Origin: Blattamonas nauphoetae
Lineage: Eukaryota > Preaxostyla > Oxymonadida
Direction: 5' to 3'
DNA length: 64,000 bases
NCBI GenBank assembly: GCA_033064195.1
Contig: JARBJD010000175.1
Span: forward strand, 90,496 to 154,495
The notes beneath the pieces were generated by a model that ran no database searches, had not been told where the DNA came from, and worked only from the letters and a program-made list of their open reading frames with translations. Positions 31,555 to 43,849 of the stretch are shown here, one piece after another. Every line of letters begins with the position of its first letter. The first letter of the stretch is position 1. A program made the translations under genes and the position numbers.

Positions 31555-33356
31555 CTATTTTTGATCCCTGGTCATGACGTGTTCAGTGCCTTTAGAGATC
31601 ACCTTACCGTCTTCGGAAGTGAAGTGATTGATTGGAGTCACGTCTTTGATGTTCTGTCTGTGCTGAACATTCGATAATCCACCAGTCTCTGCGGCTCTGA
31701 GTTTGTGATATGTTTGCTCATGTGTCAGAGTCATTGGTAATGATTTCCAGATGCAGTACTTCTTCAGTTGAATTCTCAATCGAGTGAGATGCTCGTCCTT
31801 GTCTGACTTGTAGGTGTTGCAGTAATCACAGCAGATCTTTACGTTCTCTTTTGAATGACCTTTCGAATTGTCGATTCTGTCCAACGTTGGTTTGACTGCT
31901 TGTGAGAAGTGACTTTTGCAGATCTAGCACACTCTCTTGCACAGTTGAACAAACCAATCGTAATCTGCTTCAGTGACATTTTTGTCAGTACTGCGATGAG
32001 CTTTCTGGTCTTGATAAATGTACGATGCAACCTTGTACTTCCAGTACTGTTTCGTGATTTTTATTTCACCAGATTGATCCACTCCATTGAAATCATCATC
32101 GATATCAAAGTCCTTGTAGGCACATGCATACATTATTACTGAAGCATTCGCTGACAATGAGAGATTGTGCAACATGTCCACTGTACTGGAATTTCAGATC
32201 GATCAGATTGTCAAATGGTGCAATCATACTTTCGACGTCTCTGGTGTTGTAGAACTTGAGGTATTCCCACCGGTTCTTGAATCCTTGCTTCATCCAATCA
32301 TCAAGAAAGAATTGGTAATCAGCAGACATTGAGGAGGTGAGATAAATCAAGCAGAAGGTGAGGTCCACTGACCTCACCTTCGACTTTTTGAGGTCAGATC
32401 AGTTACTTATTTAGGAAGTTCAATATTTCTCTCTTTTTCTCTTTTTTCAGCCAAAGTCGTGAATTTCTGCCAACTATCCAACCTACTTGGTTTTACTCGA
32501 CCACACATCACCTCTCTCTCGACCACATTAACTCATTGTGCATATCACCGTGTTTCAACTCTCTGATCCCGTCTTCATCAAAGTTGTTTAACACAAAAGA
32601 TCTTCGTCAAACAGAATGATCCGATCATCTTTATTGTGAATTTATCATCTTAATCATTTCGTAGACACATATCTCTTCTCGAATTGCCAACAATCGTCGA
32701 CATCGTTTTCTTCAGTCCTTTCGATACAAGTATATCGATTCCAAAACTCAGAACATCAATAAATAACATGTAGTCCTCCTCCAACGTCATTTCTATACAT
32801 CGTGCTTCTCATACATGTCAATTTTCCTTCTGTCGGATTCTTGGTGACTGGACCACCGCAAGCTCTTCTGAGTCGTTTACAGGATCGAATCGTCCCTCTC
32901 CAACTCCAAAGCGTGTTTTTTCAGCCGAGAAGAAGGAATGAACATACATAAATGTCAGCGAAAGACACAAAATGTGAAGAAAAAGACAAAATCACATTTA
33001 TTTTTGATCTATGTGTCGAAAAGTTTCAAAATCAAAAATTTACACGTCATATATATGTTTTAAAGTCACTGTTTTAATAAAAATGAATTTCAAACACTAT
33101 ATGTGAGGTGAGATCGATTTCAGGTGAGATCCGTCAGATCAATCCCTATTGTCTGGTAATCAGTATCGGACATTTCACTATTGTTCAGACTGGAGTAGAA
33201 TTCATATTTGGAGAATGGTTCTTGTTTGCTCAATACTGCATCGTAGTCTGATGAATCAAATGACTCGTATGCAAAGAATGATTTCTGAAGAGTTGTGTTT
33301 CCTCCAAAAGCCTTCACTGCATTATCCAATGTCATTGGTCCTGTGTACGACATCAT
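31555..33356 (-). mobile_element. Polinton (Maverick) fossil: protein-primed DNA polymerase B fragment
   Basis: Minus-strand pieces show the text of a Polinton-type family B DNA polymerase, including a zinc-finger-like DRIDNSKGHSKENVKICCDY near 31860 and KFYNTRDVESMIAPFDNLID near 32200. The fossil is broken, with several breaks, and only part of the polymerase is present; no capsid, integrase or terminal repeats were seen next to it. A hAT-type MITE (32323-33155) is inserted in it, so the fossil is older than that insertion. Confidence 0.75.
32323..33155. mobile_element. hAT-type MITE (833 bp) inserted in the Polinton fossil
   Basis: Ends are CAGACATTGAGG and, inverted, CAGACAATAGGG. GTAATCAG is duplicated on both sides (32315-32322 and 33156-33163). 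Near the left end is a hairpin (AAGGTGAGGTCCACTGACCT, CACCTT) followed by GAGGTCAGATCAG, and near the right end GAGATC repeats; both features recur in the other hAT elements here. No coding frame is present. Confidence 0.85.
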
Positions 33357-33717
33357 GTCTATGAATCATTTTTCATGTCCAAAATGAGTCCACTTCATCC
33401 TTATTGACTAATTTTCTCGCTTCTTGTCGCAAAAACGATTTAAGAACGCATCTTTCCCTCATTCTTCTCCTGATATTTTTCCGCATTGAAATTGATACTG
33501 ACTTCAGTTTATGATTCTTCATTTCGCTTTTAAGAAAGAAATTTGAAACAAGATTGTGTTTGTAGTAGCATGAAGAGGTGAATTGAAAGAAAACAGGAGG
33601 TGAGATCGAAAAAAAGGCGAGATTGGTCTGACTAAATCCCATCCCCAGGGTTCTGACTGATCAGCACATTTTAGTGCATTCGTCGGATCTCCTATTGTTT
33701 CTTTGACTTTTCCAAGT
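33357..33717. other. No gene recognised
   Basis: AT-rich sequence without a supported gene. GGTGAGATCGAAAAAAAGGC with GATTGGTCTG near 33600-33633 resembles a hAT subterminal region, but no partner end was found. Confidence 0.35.
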
Positions 33718-33969
33718 CTAAAACAGGAATGAATGGTGTTTCTCACAAATCCTTACCAGCATCAACCCTGACTGACATGCAAGAGCTCGTAATCCATCTG
33801 TTTCTTGTACATGGACGACCACCCCGCATCTCAGTTCCTCCTCCAACAGTGTTTTGTATGCTCTAAATTCCTCCGGGCTCCCATGGGAGTACGGAGACCA
33901 ATAGACAGCTTTTCGTCCACCGTGCCCGTTCAAGACGTCAAGTGGCACTCTTGCAACCCTGGCTGCCAC
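33718..33969 (-). mobile_element. DIRS-type retrotransposon fossil, reverse transcriptase start
   Basis: VYWSPYSHGSPEEFRAYKTL followed by LEEELRCGVVVHVQETDG fits the opening of the reverse transcriptase of tyrosine-recombinase (DIRS-like) retroelements, where a YxxLLxEEL...GVV pattern precedes the palm. It is a short broken fragment without ends. The same lineage may be represented at 48078-49777. Confidence 0.55.
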
Positions 33970-34190
33970 AATTTAGAGTTCGAAAACTGAGAAAAAGTTC
34001 GAAAACTGAGAACAAGTTCGAAATCTCAAAAAAAAAGTTTGTTTTTATGAAAGATATCTGTGTGGATGTGAGAACAAGAAAATAGTCTGTCAAAAACCCG
34101 GGACACTTGTCCAACGTACGGGTGATCAGATATTTAGGAAAAGGAATTGAGTTCACAAAGTCATGATTGAGAGTGCTTTAGGGCAATATT
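33970..34190. other. No gene recognised
   Basis: Short AT-rich spacer with a small direct repeat (AAGTTCGAAAACTGAGA). Confidence 0.3.
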
Positions 34191-35100
34191 TTGGATATCA
34201 CGTTTAACACTCTTCATCCAATCCATTTCACAATCTTTTTCAGATCGAACCATCATTTCTATATGGACACTCCAATTCAGAAAAAGAAACGCGAAGTATC
34301 GATGGAGGAGTTTCAGAAACTTCTGGATGAGGATACAACCTCGTATGGTTCCCCTCAGGAACGAATTTACACAGTTGCATCTCGAGAGAATATTGTGCCC
34401 TCGTGTCAATTCAAAGCCAAATGAAGCAAAAGTTCTTCGAATAATCGTGCGTCAGATGCGAAGAAGAAAAACCGATCGATTGGTTGAACAGGCAGACCAC
34501 CCAAATTTAGTGATAATTTATGTTTGGAACTCCGCCAGGAAGCAATTGACAGAGCAAGGAAATGCGAACATATGACAATCTCTCAGATTCGTAACAAGGT
34601 ACTGTCCTTCCCCAGTTCACTTCCCACAGGCGATAACTCTTCTGAATCCAGGTGTTCCAATCGACCAGATGATAAAGTAGTTTCACGAACATGGCCATAC
34701 ACTTTCATTCAGCAAGACACAGAACTTTGTTATGACCACTCCATCTTCGAATCCTCTCGGACGCATCATTCATTGCACACAAAAATGTATCGAACCATTT
34801 TATTCAAAACTTGAAAAATGACACGAAAACTATCCCTATCCCCCTCACCTTATAAATAAACTTCATGAAACCTAAAAAACGATCGCTCTCGAACCCATTC
34901 GAGCAAGCTTCCGGGACACGGGCATGGTCCCAGTTAATCCTGAGATAGTATTAAACCAACTACCAGAAACATACCCCGAAAACCACAGAATTGAAGTCCA
35001 CCTCAAACTCGGGGAGTTTGAAGAGCCGATGGAGCGCGAGAAGGAAATGGCTTTGATATTTCGAAGAGGATGTATTCGAGATGGTGATGGGACGACCTGA
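34191..35100 (+). pseudogene. Decayed pogo-like transposase (tentative)
   Basis: Pieces in different frames fit the order of a pogo/CENP-B type transposase: MTISQIRNKVLSFPSSLP and VVSRTWPYTFIQQDTEL (34570-34730) resemble the second helix-turn-helix region, and GMVPVNPEIVLNQLPETYPE (about 34920-34980) the C-terminal GxxPxNPxxVLxxLP motif. The catalytic core is missing or unreadable. Frame changes are many. Confidence 0.4.
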
Positions 35101-36225
35101 TGTAGCACGGTATGTCCTCTGATATGATTCTCCCGTTACCTTGTGTTTCGTTGTGAAGACGCTGGGTGATTGACTACTTGCTTACGATTCTCCGAGAGAT
35201 GAACATCTTCAGATCCTGATGGACAAACCCGACTCCTTGGATGATTCGGAAATATTTAAGATATCCCCGAAGAGATAAAAACAAGGATCCTTTCTCACTA
35301 GAATCGATCCCATTGTCTTGCGGTCGTTTGATCATTCTGAGGAAAGAGACGACTCAGAACCTGCGCCAATATGCTGAATTGATGCGAGCTGTTCTTTTTA
35401 ACGACATACATTTCGCTGGACATGCTCATCAATATCGCCAACAGTCCAATCAAAACAAGAAGAACAGGATTATCAACATGATTCTCCCAAAAAAAAATAA
35501 AGAATGAGCCACCTCGATGTCTGTCTTTCTCATTTCGCACAATTCTCCCCAAAGATCGTCCATCTCAGCGACAAAACTACTAACTACTCCTTTTCACTGA
35601 TCCGCAAACCGATAAATTAACTCATGGAAAAAGCAAAAACAGAGAGGCAAACGAGTAATCAACGAAGTATGTTCGATCGATCAAATACATGAACATCAAT
35701 TTCTTTTTTGGAACACCTTTGATGTTCATCTGTCAAGAATGAATACATCTACAGTAGCTGAAGGATATTTTGAGAACCCACTCTCGCCCTTCGTGGGCTC
35801 GTTCGTGGGGAGGAGTAGTCGTTTCGCTCGTGGTTCGTAGTTGTGGGGACCACTTCGACAAGCTGGATCAGTAGAGATATGCCAACAAACCGAATGTCAT
35901 GGTGGAGTTGATAGCAACAGATATGAGAGGTGCACACATTGAATGCCATCACAGAATCACGACACCACCACGTCTTCTGATTCAGGAAGATTCGCTGAAT
36001 GGTATGGCAGCTTCATTCACAATTCTGAAGTTGAATGTTGGTACAGGCGAGTATATTTCCTTCTCATCAGTTGTTTACAGGACAACGCCCAACCGAATTG
36101 CGTTGAAGAATCTGTAAGTGTTCCTCTGAAAAATGTGATATTTGGATGATTGATACGTTTCTCCAATTGTTTTTCATGAAAACTGACCGACGGAGGTGCG
36201 ATTTGTGATGTATATGAATTGGACA
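35101..36225. other. No gene recognised
   Basis: Only short frames (35241-35507, 35899-36149) without motifs. An inverted CTCGCCCTTCGTGGGCTCG-type stretch occurs at about 35785, of unknown meaning. Confidence 0.35.
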
Positions 36226-36233
36226 ATCATTGC

Positions 36234-37960
36234 CAGACCTTTGATACTGATCTCATCGATCTCAGCTTCTTTGATCTCAGATATTTCTACTGTTCAAATT
36301 CTCATTGAAATCAAAAAATCGAAGTATCAGACCCACTCTCTGTGTTGCATTTTGTTTGCAAGCACTTTCATTGAAATCTTGAGATTAAGTGTCCCTCAAT
36401 AACTCTTCTTCCCCATCCGATTGAAGAACTGGATGAATCACGCTTGTTTATCAAAATATTGATAAATTCCTCCGCGAAGGTTCTCCAATGCCATTTCTTG
36501 ACGATTATTTCTCTCTTGGATTTCGTTGTTCCGCAGGTCTCCATTCGTTGTTCAATTGTTATTAGTCTTCGAGATTTCTTCTCTTTATCACGATCTTCAG
36601 TCCTATTTTGACCTGGTTAATCTGTCCTTTCTATTGTTTATCTCTTTATTTCCATCTCTCCCAGATAATCTGTCAGTGACTTTTTTGAAGACAGATCCAA
36701 GCTTCTAGAACTTGGCGCCTTGTCCATTCTCCTTGCATGGGGAGATGAAGCGAATCACCTCCTTCAGGACGCAGAAGTGAATATCGTTGAGACAGAATCA
36801 ATTCTTTCGAAACTACGTTCTTGCCTCACCGAAACAAACGTGGACTCTATGAAAGCACATTTAGGTCAAAAGATAGTTGCTGCGAGACGAATGGATTGTG
36901 CGCCATACATGGAGGTTGTTTCGAATACAGCGTGTGAATGGGCTCGCAATTTCTCCCAAAAATTGACAAGTCGGTTTGGGGATGCCTGCGAGGGCAGCGA
37001 CCTTGCTATCTTCAGTCACAATCATTGAATTGCACCAAACTCCAAAATATTCGATCGAGGTTTTGAATCTCTTGCAGCACAATTCTCTCGAGAAGTGCCA
37101 CCATTGATCCGACGCCATACACTTACCCACTATCACCAGCTTAAATCGACATATCAGCTAAACTTTGCAGAATTAGAACTACCGCAAGCACAAAACCTCC
37201 AGGAAATTTTGGATAATCCACTATTTCATCCTTTGTCTGCAATTCAACCTCTGGTTCGCGTTCTTCTCACAATCCATACAACCACTGTTGATTCAGAAAG
37301 GGAATTTTCCATTATCCACTATACAAAACGAAAAGAACGGAATCAACTCACTGTTGAACACTTGGCAACCTTGACACGTGTATCACATATTGAGGCTCAA
37401 CTACTTCAACAAATTGATTTGGACGCAATTCTAGAAAGGAGGAGCAGAGAAAGGATCGAAAAAAGGAAAAGAAGAACCTCAGCTAGGGATAGTGATTGAG
37501 TTGATGAGACAGATGTGACTTTATCGAACACGAGATTCTAACTCATCTCAAATTCTACATTTAGTTTTCTTTTTGCATTTCATTTTCTATTTAGGAAGAA
37601 TTGAGTGTTCTGATGAATATGGAAAGAAATGATAAAGTAGGAATTTGGTGAGATCAGAAAAGGGAGAGATCCGTGAGATCAATGTTTAAACCCTGACGAT
37701 GTCCCTGTCACATTCAAAAAGTTGAGTGGGTCTTCCTGCGATGTCGTTCAATCTGAAGTCGTTCTTCCCTCTTTCTAGTACTCATGTGAACACTCCACAA
37801 CCATTTCGCTTTTTCAAGATTCTTGTTTTGAAGACATTGACACAACAATGAGACAAATATAGATTCGTGAAATTCACTCATTGATCTCAGTCCCAAAAAC
37901 CGGAACTGAGATCGATAGATCTCAGTTTCTGCTTGATTGATCTCATGTATCAAAGGTCTG
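36234..37960. mobile_element. hAT-type element (1,727 bp) with 14-bp perfect inverted ends
   Basis: Both ends read CAGACCTTTGATAC inward, and ATCATTGC is duplicated at 36226-36233 and 37961-37968. Subterminal GATCTCA repeats are dense at both ends (GATCTCATCGATCTCAGC at the left). Inside is a C-terminal hAT transposase relic (36690-37499) that has its own right end at 37695 (inverted CAGGGTTTAAACATTGATCT), so two related elements appear to be stacked here. Confidence 0.88.
36690..37499 (+). pseudogene. hAT transposase C-terminal half
   Basis: GALSILLAWGDEANHLLQDA, ACEWARNFSQKLTSRF and PPLIRRHTLTHYHQLK align in order with the 44-kb hAT (MLLGWADETTHPLQRR, CSEWATAFTINIAKRF, PQILRRHTLAHWNQLR). 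The dimerisation part TVDSEREFSIIHYTKRKERN and LATLTRVSH closes it at SARDSD. A stop separates the two frames near 37026. The N-terminal half and catalytic aspartates are absent. Confidence 0.75.
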
Positions 37961-37968
37961 ATCATTGC

Positions 37969-38559
37969 AGAGTGAGAGAAGATCGTTGTTTGAGAGCATG
38001 TTGAGTTGTTCAGAGGCGACACATAAAGCATTCTTTGAAATTTACCCCAGGCTTGGCGACGAGAAAAGTGTGAAGCAGCAGCTCCACCTCCTGCACAGAC
38101 ACGTCCACTGCAACTCCAGTCTGCAAATCCTCCTCCTGAAGAGCCTAGAACGCCTCTGTTTCCTCCCGGTTCCCACGGATCGGAGGTGCCCAACTCAAGC
38201 TCTGGAGTCTCGAGGCAGATTTATCGTCCTGCCACTTCCTGAGAGCTCCAGCTTGCACTCTCTGGGCTTCACCTATCTTCTCCCACTCTCGGAGAGACTG
38301 GAGTAGACTAGTTGGTGTGTTCTGTTACTCTCCTTTGGATATCTCGATCTTTGATACTGCTGGTGTGGGTGGCCGTTTGCTTGGGTCGGGGGCGATGATG
38401 ATTGACCTTGAGGAGGTTGTGATAGTGTGAGCTGTTGTTGGCTTGAAGATGTTAGGAAGTCTGATCCTATTGACGCCGGTTGGGTATCTCCCAGAAAAGA
38501 TGCAATTTGCTGAGCCTTCTCTGTATCCATGTCCCAAGCATGCTGTTTTTCTACCAGCA
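37969..38559 (-). pseudogene. Unrecognised host-like fragment, Q/S/P-rich
   Basis: On the minus strand about 38530-38280 reads MDTEKAQQIASFLGDTQPAS followed by a Q/S/P-rich stretch (SQQQLTLSQPPQGQSSSP), compositionally like a disordered tail. A plus-strand frame (37965-38306) overlaps, with LLHRHVHCNSSLQILLLKSL. Either could be a gene remnant; neither is recognised. Confidence 0.25.
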
Positions 38560-38940
38560 GGAAAGATGTCCTGAAGTGGGCGGCCTTCCACAAAATGATC
38601 GTTTTGGCAATATCTCCACAACCAATGAATCGATTTGGACGACAATTTCCATTGAAACTGTTTTTTGGGGAAACGATCATTTTGTTAAACAAAAGGGGGA
38701 TAATAATTTTGGGGATTTGTGAAAATCCAAAAACATCCATATTTTTATCGAGAAACAATCTTTTGTCAAGATCGATCCGACTTTAATCCCTTTTTGTTGA
38801 TTTCAACTGGATGGCTGGTTGTGAAGAAATGAGGTCTAAAATGTCGAAAAAATGTATGTATTCGTACTGGTAAACGTATTTTGAGGTTTTCTCGGGATCT
38901 TGTGGGAGTATATTTCTACTTGTTTTTCTTCGTTTGACCA
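38560..38940. repeat. Interspersed repeat copy related to 41439-41917
   Basis: The right side ends TTTTTCTTCGTTTGACCAAA, as in the element at 41439 (TCTTAGTTTGACCAA). Shared inner motifs are TTTTGGCAATATCTCCACAA, GATGGCTGGTTGTGAAGAAA and GTATTTTGAGGTTTTCTCGG. The left inverted end was not found. Confidence 0.5.
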
Positions 38941-39929
38941 AAATTGAATATTTCAACCCCAGGTTCCGGATTTCTGACACGGACGATAAAACTCCAGAAA
39001 ATGGAACCACGGATACCCCCCTCCACTCCTTTCATCATGTCCTGACTCTTTTTTCACCTTCTCTGTTTCGTTCTTTCATCTTGAACTCACTTTTCTCTCC
39101 TCATTACACACATCTCTCAGATGTGATTGACTTGAAGGATGAAGTGACCACTTCTTATCAGTTCGAAGAGAATGATGGGAGAAATGGAGGAGATTTGGCG
39201 GTTGCAAGGTGTGGAGTTGGAGACTCGCCTCGTCAGCATTGAAGATGAGCTCAGATGGAATGTCGAACTCATTTATGGTTTGTGTGGGGAGAGCAGTATA
39301 CCGACGTTACTTTGTATGCGTTGTGGCCGCAATTCTTTCAGAAGCAGTTGATGATCCTCTGCCTTTATCGAGTTGAGAAAGAATAAAAGTGCATCCTCGC
39401 TTCACAATATCTCGTGCGGAGATCCGTTTCGATTTTTTTCAAATTATCATGTAATGTCTGGACCAGTTTCCTTTTCTTTTCCTCTGAAATGCAAGGGGGA
39501 CGAGCTCTTCGTTGAAGGCCTCATCCTGCCTTCATTGCTTCATTCGCTCTTCGTAAAACGTTACATTTGATTGACATCACATGTGAAAGATCCAAATGAG
39601 AGATTCCATGAACTCGATGGATTCTGATCGCTCGTTCTACACGATGATATCATCGATTCTCCAATTGGGCAAGCAATCGTTTTAATCGAGGGCGTTGCGA
39701 TCGGGATAGTCCTTTTACCATTTATTGTGGGGATTCGGTTTTTGACGTGATAGCAATGTTTGGTCGAGTGATGTGTCGAATGACAAAATAAGATCATGCG
39801 GAACGCTTTTTGATTCTTTTATTCCATGAAACGATTCCATTAGAACAGTCTTGCACGAACTCAATATCATGCTGAAAGTGAAAGAGATGGACCTACTTTT
39901 ACTCTTTGTGGACATTTCCTCCTTTATAG
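38941..39929. other. No gene recognised
   Basis: Short frames only, among them plus 38934-39242 (FRSFILNSLFSPHYTHLSDV) and plus 39640-39730, which might be worn hAT text of the 30217 lineage. No firm support. Confidence 0.3.
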
Positions 39930-40080
39930 AAGGATGGTGCTGAAATGTACGCTGCCTCCATCGGATCCATTATTCTAGACATGTTCGACACAGGCATTCC
40001 AGTTTCTCACTGGCCATGTATGGCCCATCGCTTGAACAATGCCTTGGCGAAGACTATTGGAACGAATACTGTGTCTTCAA
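39930..40080 (+). pseudogene. hAT transposase relic, CxxH segment
   Basis: MYAASIGSIILDMFDTGIPV followed by SHWPCMAHRLNNALAKTIGT fits the segment between the second aspartate and the alpha-helical insertion of hAT transposases (PCxAHRLNxAL). It is an isolated fragment. Confidence 0.55.
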
Positions 40081-41438
40081 CGACGTTTGAAAATGTGAGA
40101 TCAATCTGCGATTTCGTTTTATGAAAGCGACACACCTCCGCTTAAGAGTGTGTTCCCTGTTCAATCTCAGCTTTGTACACACGCTAGAAGGAAGAAAGGC
40201 TTTTGTGAACATCAAGTTTTGTTCTTTTGAAGGGCCTGATTGAGATTGATTGGAATAAAATGCTCCAAATCGAAATGTGCAATCTCATCGAAACTGCTTT
40301 TCCACAACTTGACACAACGAGCATCAAGTCATTTGGTGGTAATGTGCTTCTTCTGGAGGGACAGTTTCCCTTCTGGAGATTGATGATTGACGTAGACACT
40401 CAGATTGTATGATACACGAATCTGGATTGCAGTCTGTAATGTACAAGTCGTTCCGAAGCAAGTTGTGAGAGAGAAATCTCAGAACTGAGACAATTTATCC
40501 GTGACAGACGATTTTATCTTAGCGAGGACACACTTGACTATCAACCACAAAAGATGAACCTCAGAACTGGAATGGATTCCGGTGACTGACAGGGAGTAAT
40601 TGAAACAAATCAGGAATATTGTGTGAAGATGAAGTCGGAAGAAGACAGTGACAACGAGTACAACTGAAATTGTCAACATCATTCTGATTGCACAACATCT
40701 TTTCATCATTGAGCTTTGATTTCTGTAAATCAGAGAGAATCTGTCTATCATTGTCAGGGGTTAGAGAAGGATCCCATGGTTCCCAAGATTTTTCGACCCA
40801 TATTGCTTGCAAAACAATAGTAAAATCCAGCTTTTATCAATGAAATGTTGTAAATCGTTCGAACTATATGTTTCGGTGTATTGTCAATGCATCATCAGTA
40901 TCCATTTCAATCGTTGAGGCGGAATAATCGTCATTTCTCACGATTTCGGTGATTTTTCGATTTTTTCCCACCAAATGGCTTGAGATCCTCGGGGGTCAAG
41001 ATCTGCTTGAAGGGTCTCAAGACTCTAACCCCTGATCGTTGTTGAAATGAAAACGGAATGAGGTGAGTGAAATCACACTTGATAAGTTCCTCTGTAATCT
41101 CCTTCTCTCTCACATCGCACATTGTCTCAGGTGTTTCTTGCGGGTGGAGTTTGAAGTATTCTGCGCTGGAGGAGGGAGATTGCGATTGCCAAAATGTTGA
41201 ACTTAAACACGTGTTTTGGATGGTATCCAAGAAGGTTCGCATGAGAAAGGAGTACTCCGCGGATTACATAGAGTCATATCTGAAACGGTTCGAGATCGAA
41301 TCCGAAGTGTCTATTTAGACTAATTTTGCTCACTCAGTAAGTAGTCCCGTGAGGTCAATTGGACGCAGCTTTACCATATCGTGGTGTCACCAATCCGGCC
41401 TTTTTCATTTCTCCAGGTAACGGGGCTAGAAAAAGCTA
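40081..41438. other. No gene recognised
   Basis: Frames such as plus 40227-40412 and plus 41067-41318 lack motifs. No RNA gene or element end was identified. Confidence 0.35.
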
Positions 41439-41917
41439 TGTTGGTCAAACTCAGAAAAACAATAAGTGGTACCGCGCCAAAATGCCTGTTTCATGAGAAA
41501 ACCTCACAATATTGTGAATACCAGAAAGGGACACATTTTTTTCAACTTTTTCCGCTCGTTTCTCCACAACCAGCCATCCGGTTTACACCAAATAAAGTGC
41601 ATTGTTTTCATAAAGATCTCGACAAAAGCTGCTCAAAAAATGAAAGATTGTTTTCTCAGAATGTTGTGTCGAGAAAAAAAAACGTGTTTTTTTCTATTTT
41701 TCCAGATATCCAGAATTTGTTCTCCCATTTTTTGTTCAAAATGTTTGTTTCACGAAAAAAACGTTTTTGTGAAAAATTTCATCAGAATCGGTTCACGGGT
41801 TGTGAAGATCGAGCCGAAACGTTTTTTTATCGGGGAAAAGGTGGTATTTTGAAGAATTCTCTTGATTCAGGCTTTTTGGCGCGGTACCAATTTTTGTTTT
41901 TCTTAGTTTGACCAAGA
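41439..41917. mobile_element. Tc1/mariner-like MITE (about 479 bp)
   Basis: TGTTGGTCAAACTCAGAAAA at the left and the inverse of TCTTGGTCAAACTAAGAAAA at the right; further in, GGTACCGCGCCAAAA is also inverted (41468 and about 41880). TA is present just outside both ends (41437-41438, 41918-41919). The interior is AT-rich and non-coding. Worn relatives lie at 28230, 38560 and possibly 49780. Confidence 0.65.
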
Positions 41918-42193
41918 TAGATTTTTCAACAACTGATACCCTGATGAATGAAAATGATCGGATGAATCAAACGTCCAGAAATTGGTCGGACCAACCTGAA
42001 CCCTGACAATCACCCTCAACCTTTTGAGCTGAACGACAATTGCCAACTCCGCATGATTCCTGATGATGACAGCGACTCAGACAACTTACATTCTGTCCAT
42101 TATTTTGTTCATCTCAGGTTTTAAACACTGCTTTTTTCATTTTCTGAAAAAGAGGTGGGTCATAAAACATCCAATTCGTCAATAACTCCCGGG

Positions 42194-42270
42194 TATACTG
42201 GACTAACCGGGGTGACCGGTCACTTTTTTTTCAAAAAGGACTGACGGTCAGTGACCGGGAGTTTCAAAAA
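42194..42270 (+). repeat. Terminus of a hAT-like element (TATACTGG end)
   Basis: TATACTGG, then CCGGGGTGACCGGTCAC, then GACGGTCAGTGACCGG, in the same order as the inverted end at 9150-9228. No matching right end was found downstream. Confidence 0.5.
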
Positions 42271-43707
42271 TATGGGTCAAATCCAAGCAGAAGCAGGCAT
42301 TGTTTTGTTTTTGTCTGTGAAGTGAATGGATGGTTTACTCACATAATCAAGTTCGATTCACATTCTTCTTCCATCCAAACAAGAAATCAACGATCATCTC
42401 ACAAATGAACTTTCACACTCTCAAGCCGGAAAATGGTTTCGAATGGAATTGTTCAACTTTCACTTTTCAGAGATTCCAGGGAAAGATCGATATGAACTTC
42501 ACCCACAAGATGACAAAACTACGGACCAGTTTGAAACAGAAGTCGTTAAAATAAGATCTCGTATATCAAAACAACACGCATTGGATTTGAACCTCTACTC
42601 ATCCACACGTCATTTCAGGAGAAAGAGCTTGATTCGCAGTTCTCTAAGTCATTTGCCCAGCAATTCCTTCTCATCTGCAAAAGGTTACACATTCGGCCCA
42701 TTGCCTTCTCAGTAGACAATGGTCTCGCGCATAAAATGGTTGGAACTTAATTCAGGAGCATCACAGAGATACTGCCGATATCGAACCACTCCAACAGCTT
42801 CATTCTCCAATTTCACCACAACCTATTGTGGGGAGATGCCACAATCATCTCCTCGATTTGACATGGAACGATTCAAAAAAGTTCGCTCCACATGTCTCGG
42901 TTCTTTTAGAAACCCTTCGACACTGCGCTGGCTATTTTCCTGCTTTTCTTTCTCTTTCTTTGGGTTCAACTCCCCCATCATTTTCTCCGACCAGATGACT
43001 CAATGAAACATTTCAAGTATCTTGGTTCGTTCGGCATTCTCCATGATTTGACACTTTCTTTGAGGTGGAGGAACAATTTTGCAATGATCTCCGTGAACTC
43101 CGTAGAATTCTCCAACCACTCATTCACCTCAAAAAATGAGTTTGGAAGAGGAGAATGCAACATAACACAAGTGTTTCCTCAACGAATCCGAACAATCCCC
43201 ACAATCAGCCAAAATCTATCCAATTCACCAACCAGATGGATAGAAATGGGTTCAATCGCAATCGACTGCCAATTCCTTTCATTTGCTCTCCCCAATAAAG
43301 GTCGTGATTCGTCTCATGAAAGAAAAGGAATTCTCCCTCACCGCAATTGTTGCTTTGAAGCGCCAGTCTCCAACCAATACCGATCCTGAAGATACCCACA
43401 GTCAAGATTCAGATGAAAGAGACAACACCTCAATGAGAATCAAACGGCACCCGCACTTTCCGCTACTCCCTCCAATCTCAACTCTCATAGTACCGCACTT
43501 ATTTGCAAAGCTACAACTGCCGATCACCATGTTCACTCATCCAATACAAAAACACAACAGTGTGCCGACGCCTATCTCAGTTCGACATGATATTCTCCCT
43601 TCAAACCTCAAAAAATATACCCTCTCCACAACAATGTTGAATTCTTTACAAAACCATTCCCAGACACCACAATCAAAAAGTCAATGTCTACCACGTCGAC
43701 CTCAATC
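42271..43707. other. Gene-like fragments, unrecognised
   Basis: Several plus-strand frames look partly coding (42443-42715, 43003-43389, 43283-43700) but change phase often, and no domain is recognised. If they are one gene it is heavily decayed. Confidence 0.3.
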
Positions 43708-43849
43708 GTTCAACATCGAACAAAATAGTTCAACATCGGACCAAATAATTCAACATCGAACAAAAATAGTTCAACATCGAACAAAATAATGCGACATCGA
43801 TCATACTAATTCAACATCGAAAACGAATAATTCAACATCGAACAAAAAA
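43708..43849 (+). repeat. Minisatellite, unit about AATAGTTCAACATCGAACAAA
   Basis: About seven imperfect units of 19-22 bp containing TTCAACATCGAAC. Three more units lie in inverse orientation at 46940-47003, so the arrays bracket the hAT element 44138-46577. The unequal spacing and degenerate units argue against a CRISPR array. Confidence 0.85.

Noticed and set aside
31555-33717. A complete Polinton in this region
   Set aside because: Only polymerase text is seen; no capsid, protease, ATPase, integrase or long terminal repeats are recognisable nearby.
43708-43849. CRISPR-like array
   Set aside because: Units of 19-22 bp are contiguous and degenerate with no unique spacers, and the context is eukaryotic; it is a minisatellite.
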